Shown here piece after piece: positions 63,028 through 64,000 of a DNA stretch of 64,000 nucleotides. The notes beneath the pieces are model-generated. The model was not told where the DNA came from. It searched no databases and was given only the letters and a program-made list of their open reading frames with translations. Location: positions 462,501 to 526,500 of the forward strand of contig NZ_JACJUO010000003.1 in the NCBI RefSeq assembly GCF_014397025.1, in the 5' to 3' direction. This DNA is from Ochrobactrum sp. Marseille-Q0166 (GTDB taxonomy: Bacteria; Pseudomonadota; Alphaproteobacteria; Rhizobiales; Rhizobiaceae). Within the stretch, counting starts at the first letter, position 1. Each line of letters begins with the position of its first letter. Made by a program: the position numbers and the translations under genes.

Positions 63028-63997
63028 TCGCCAGCCGGAAATAGAAGCAACAGCCGAAATGGTTGAGCGTCCTGGTGTTCGGCCTGTTTCCGAAGAATTG
63101 ATGCCGGTTATGTTCTCCCGTTCTGAAGTCGTGCTCTGGTTAATAGCCGGTCTTGCCGTCTTTCTCGCTCATGGAGGCATATGGCTGTGGCTGACGCGCG
63201 AACCGCCGATCGAGATGGCTGACAATGCCCCGCCGCCTGCAATCATGATCGAGCTTGCGCCAGAGCCTGAGGCCATAGAAACCGAGACGAATGAAATCAC
63301 CGAGCAGGCCGAGAACGCACTCGAAGCCAAAAGCGAGGCAAAGGAACCGGTCGAGGAGCCACAGGAGGAAGCGCAACAGCCCGTGCCGGAAGATGCCCAG
63401 CCGGAAGAACCGAAGGAGGAAATAGCGGAAACCGAGCCTGAAATCACACCGGAGCCGGAAATCGATCCGGTCGAGCAGGAGATCGTCACGCAACTGGAAA
63501 ACGTCGAGGTTCCGATTCCGGTCTTTCGACCAAAACCGACTGAAAAAGAAAAGCCGGTTGAGAAACCAAAGCCGAAAAAACAGGATATGGTGCAAAAGCC
63601 AAAACGAGAGAAGCCTGCGCCGAAATCAAAGGCATCCACACAGGCCTCCGCACAGGTCACACAATCGAACCGCAACGCGGCAAACCAGAGCACGGCGGCG
63701 ATGGGCTTCGGTTCTGTGTCGCCGGCAAAATGGCAATCGCGGCTGATGGCACATCTGGAGCGGCGCAAGCGCTACCCTTCAGGGGCGCAGTCGAGAAGAG
63801 AGGAGGGAACGGCCTATGTCCGGTTCCGCATTGATGACGCTGGGAATGTGCTGTCGGCGTCACTGGCACGATCATCGGGCTTCCCGGAACTCGACAATGC
63901 TGTGGTTGATCTCGTGCGCCGTGCCTCGCCGGTGCCAGCGCCGCCTCCAGGTGTCAACAAGACCATTACAGCCCCGGTGCGCTTTACCGTCAGGTGA
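62969..63997 (+). CDS. tonB: TonB family energy-transducing protein
   Basis: A TonB of 342 aa from the first ATG. Two further in-frame ATGs (62990 and 63020) are possible; the last, overlapping the Rrf2 stop by eight bases, gives MGDRQPEIEATAEMVERP. One membrane helix (VVLWLIAGLAVFLAHGGIWLWL) is followed by a long Glu/Pro/Lys-rich periplasmic spacer and the TonB C-terminal domain (WQSRLMAHLERRKRYPSGAQ, GTAYVRFRIDDAGNVLSASLARSSGFPELDNAVVDLVRRASPVPAPPPG). It energises the receptor above. ExbB and ExbD are not in the window and may follow. Confidence 0.93.
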   Translation: MEHRPRPMTVERQWFLPMGDRQPEIEATAEMVERPGVRPVSEELMPVMFSRSEVVLWLIAGLAVFLAHGGIWLWLTREPPIEMADNAPPPAIMIELAPEPEAIETETNEITEQAENALEAKSEAKEPVEEPQEEAQQPVPEDAQPEEPKEEIAETEPEITPEPEIDPVEQEIVTQLENVEVPIPVFRPKPTEKEKPVEKPKPKKQDMVQKPKREKPAPKSKASTQASAQVTQSNRNAANQSTAAMGFGSVSPAKWQSRLMAHLERRKRYPSGAQSRREEGTAYVRFRIDDAGNVLSASLARSSGFPELDNAVVDLVRRASPVPAPPPGVNKTITAPVRFTVR

Positions 63998-64000
63998 GCG

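Overview
The window looks like the chromosome of a Rhizobiales alphaproteobacterium, most likely the Brucella/Ochrobactrum group. It opens with the 3' end of a 23S rRNA, then a 5S rRNA and an initiator tRNA-Met, the standard alphaproteobacterial rrn order. The genus is an inference from rRNA/tRNA sequence and protein flavour.

A large mobile element is inserted at that tRNA. Its large serine recombinase (1126-2847, minus) ends inside the tRNA, and the rrn terminator hairpin lies within the recombinase gene. From about 3.3 to 11.9 kb comes cargo: small envelope proteins of unknown function, a DUF805 protein, an AraC regulator with a TauE/SafE exporter, and a TetR-controlled alpha/beta hydrolase plus glutathione transferase. 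The backbone resumes at a DUF736 remnant (11.94 kb): ParB-like protein, frameshifted DUF2958, DUF736, DUF932, XRE regulator, DUF2285 proteins, AlpA-like HTH protein, RepA-type initiator with downstream iterons, DUF2840, TraF-like peptidase, DUF736, lytic transglycosylase, relaxase, Phd antitoxin, TraG/VirD4 coupling protein and a ribbon-helix-helix protein (33.4 kb). An IS630-family insertion (17.4-18.5 kb), an inverted DUF736 pseudogene, frameshifts and the absence of trb genes, a ParA and a toxin partner inside the window suggest a decaying ICE, or one split by cargo.

From 33.4 to 51.1 kb lies a patchwork of regulator-plus-enzyme or transporter modules: YcxB-like protein; TetR with an M24 peptidase-like protein; IclR with an N-carbamoyl-D-amino-acid-hydrolase-like enzyme; two MFS transporters; DoxX with TetR; hydrolase with LysR; LysE exporter with a MocR regulator; ArsR-SRPBCC-ClpP. 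Many carry a clear palindromic operator candidate in their promoter gap.

From 51.4 kb to the end is a self-contained ferric-siderophore uptake island: FecI-type sigma factor, FecR, TonB-dependent receptor, then a tightly overlapping run of binding protein, siderophore-interacting reductase, two permeases and ATPase, followed by an ABC exporter-type half transporter, an Rrf2 regulator and a dedicated TonB. The strongest items for follow-up are the duplicated ~290-nt leader in front of the ParB-like and DUF932 genes, the iteron array, the candidate oriT lying inside a small overlapping ORF, and the four DUF736 copies in different states of decay.
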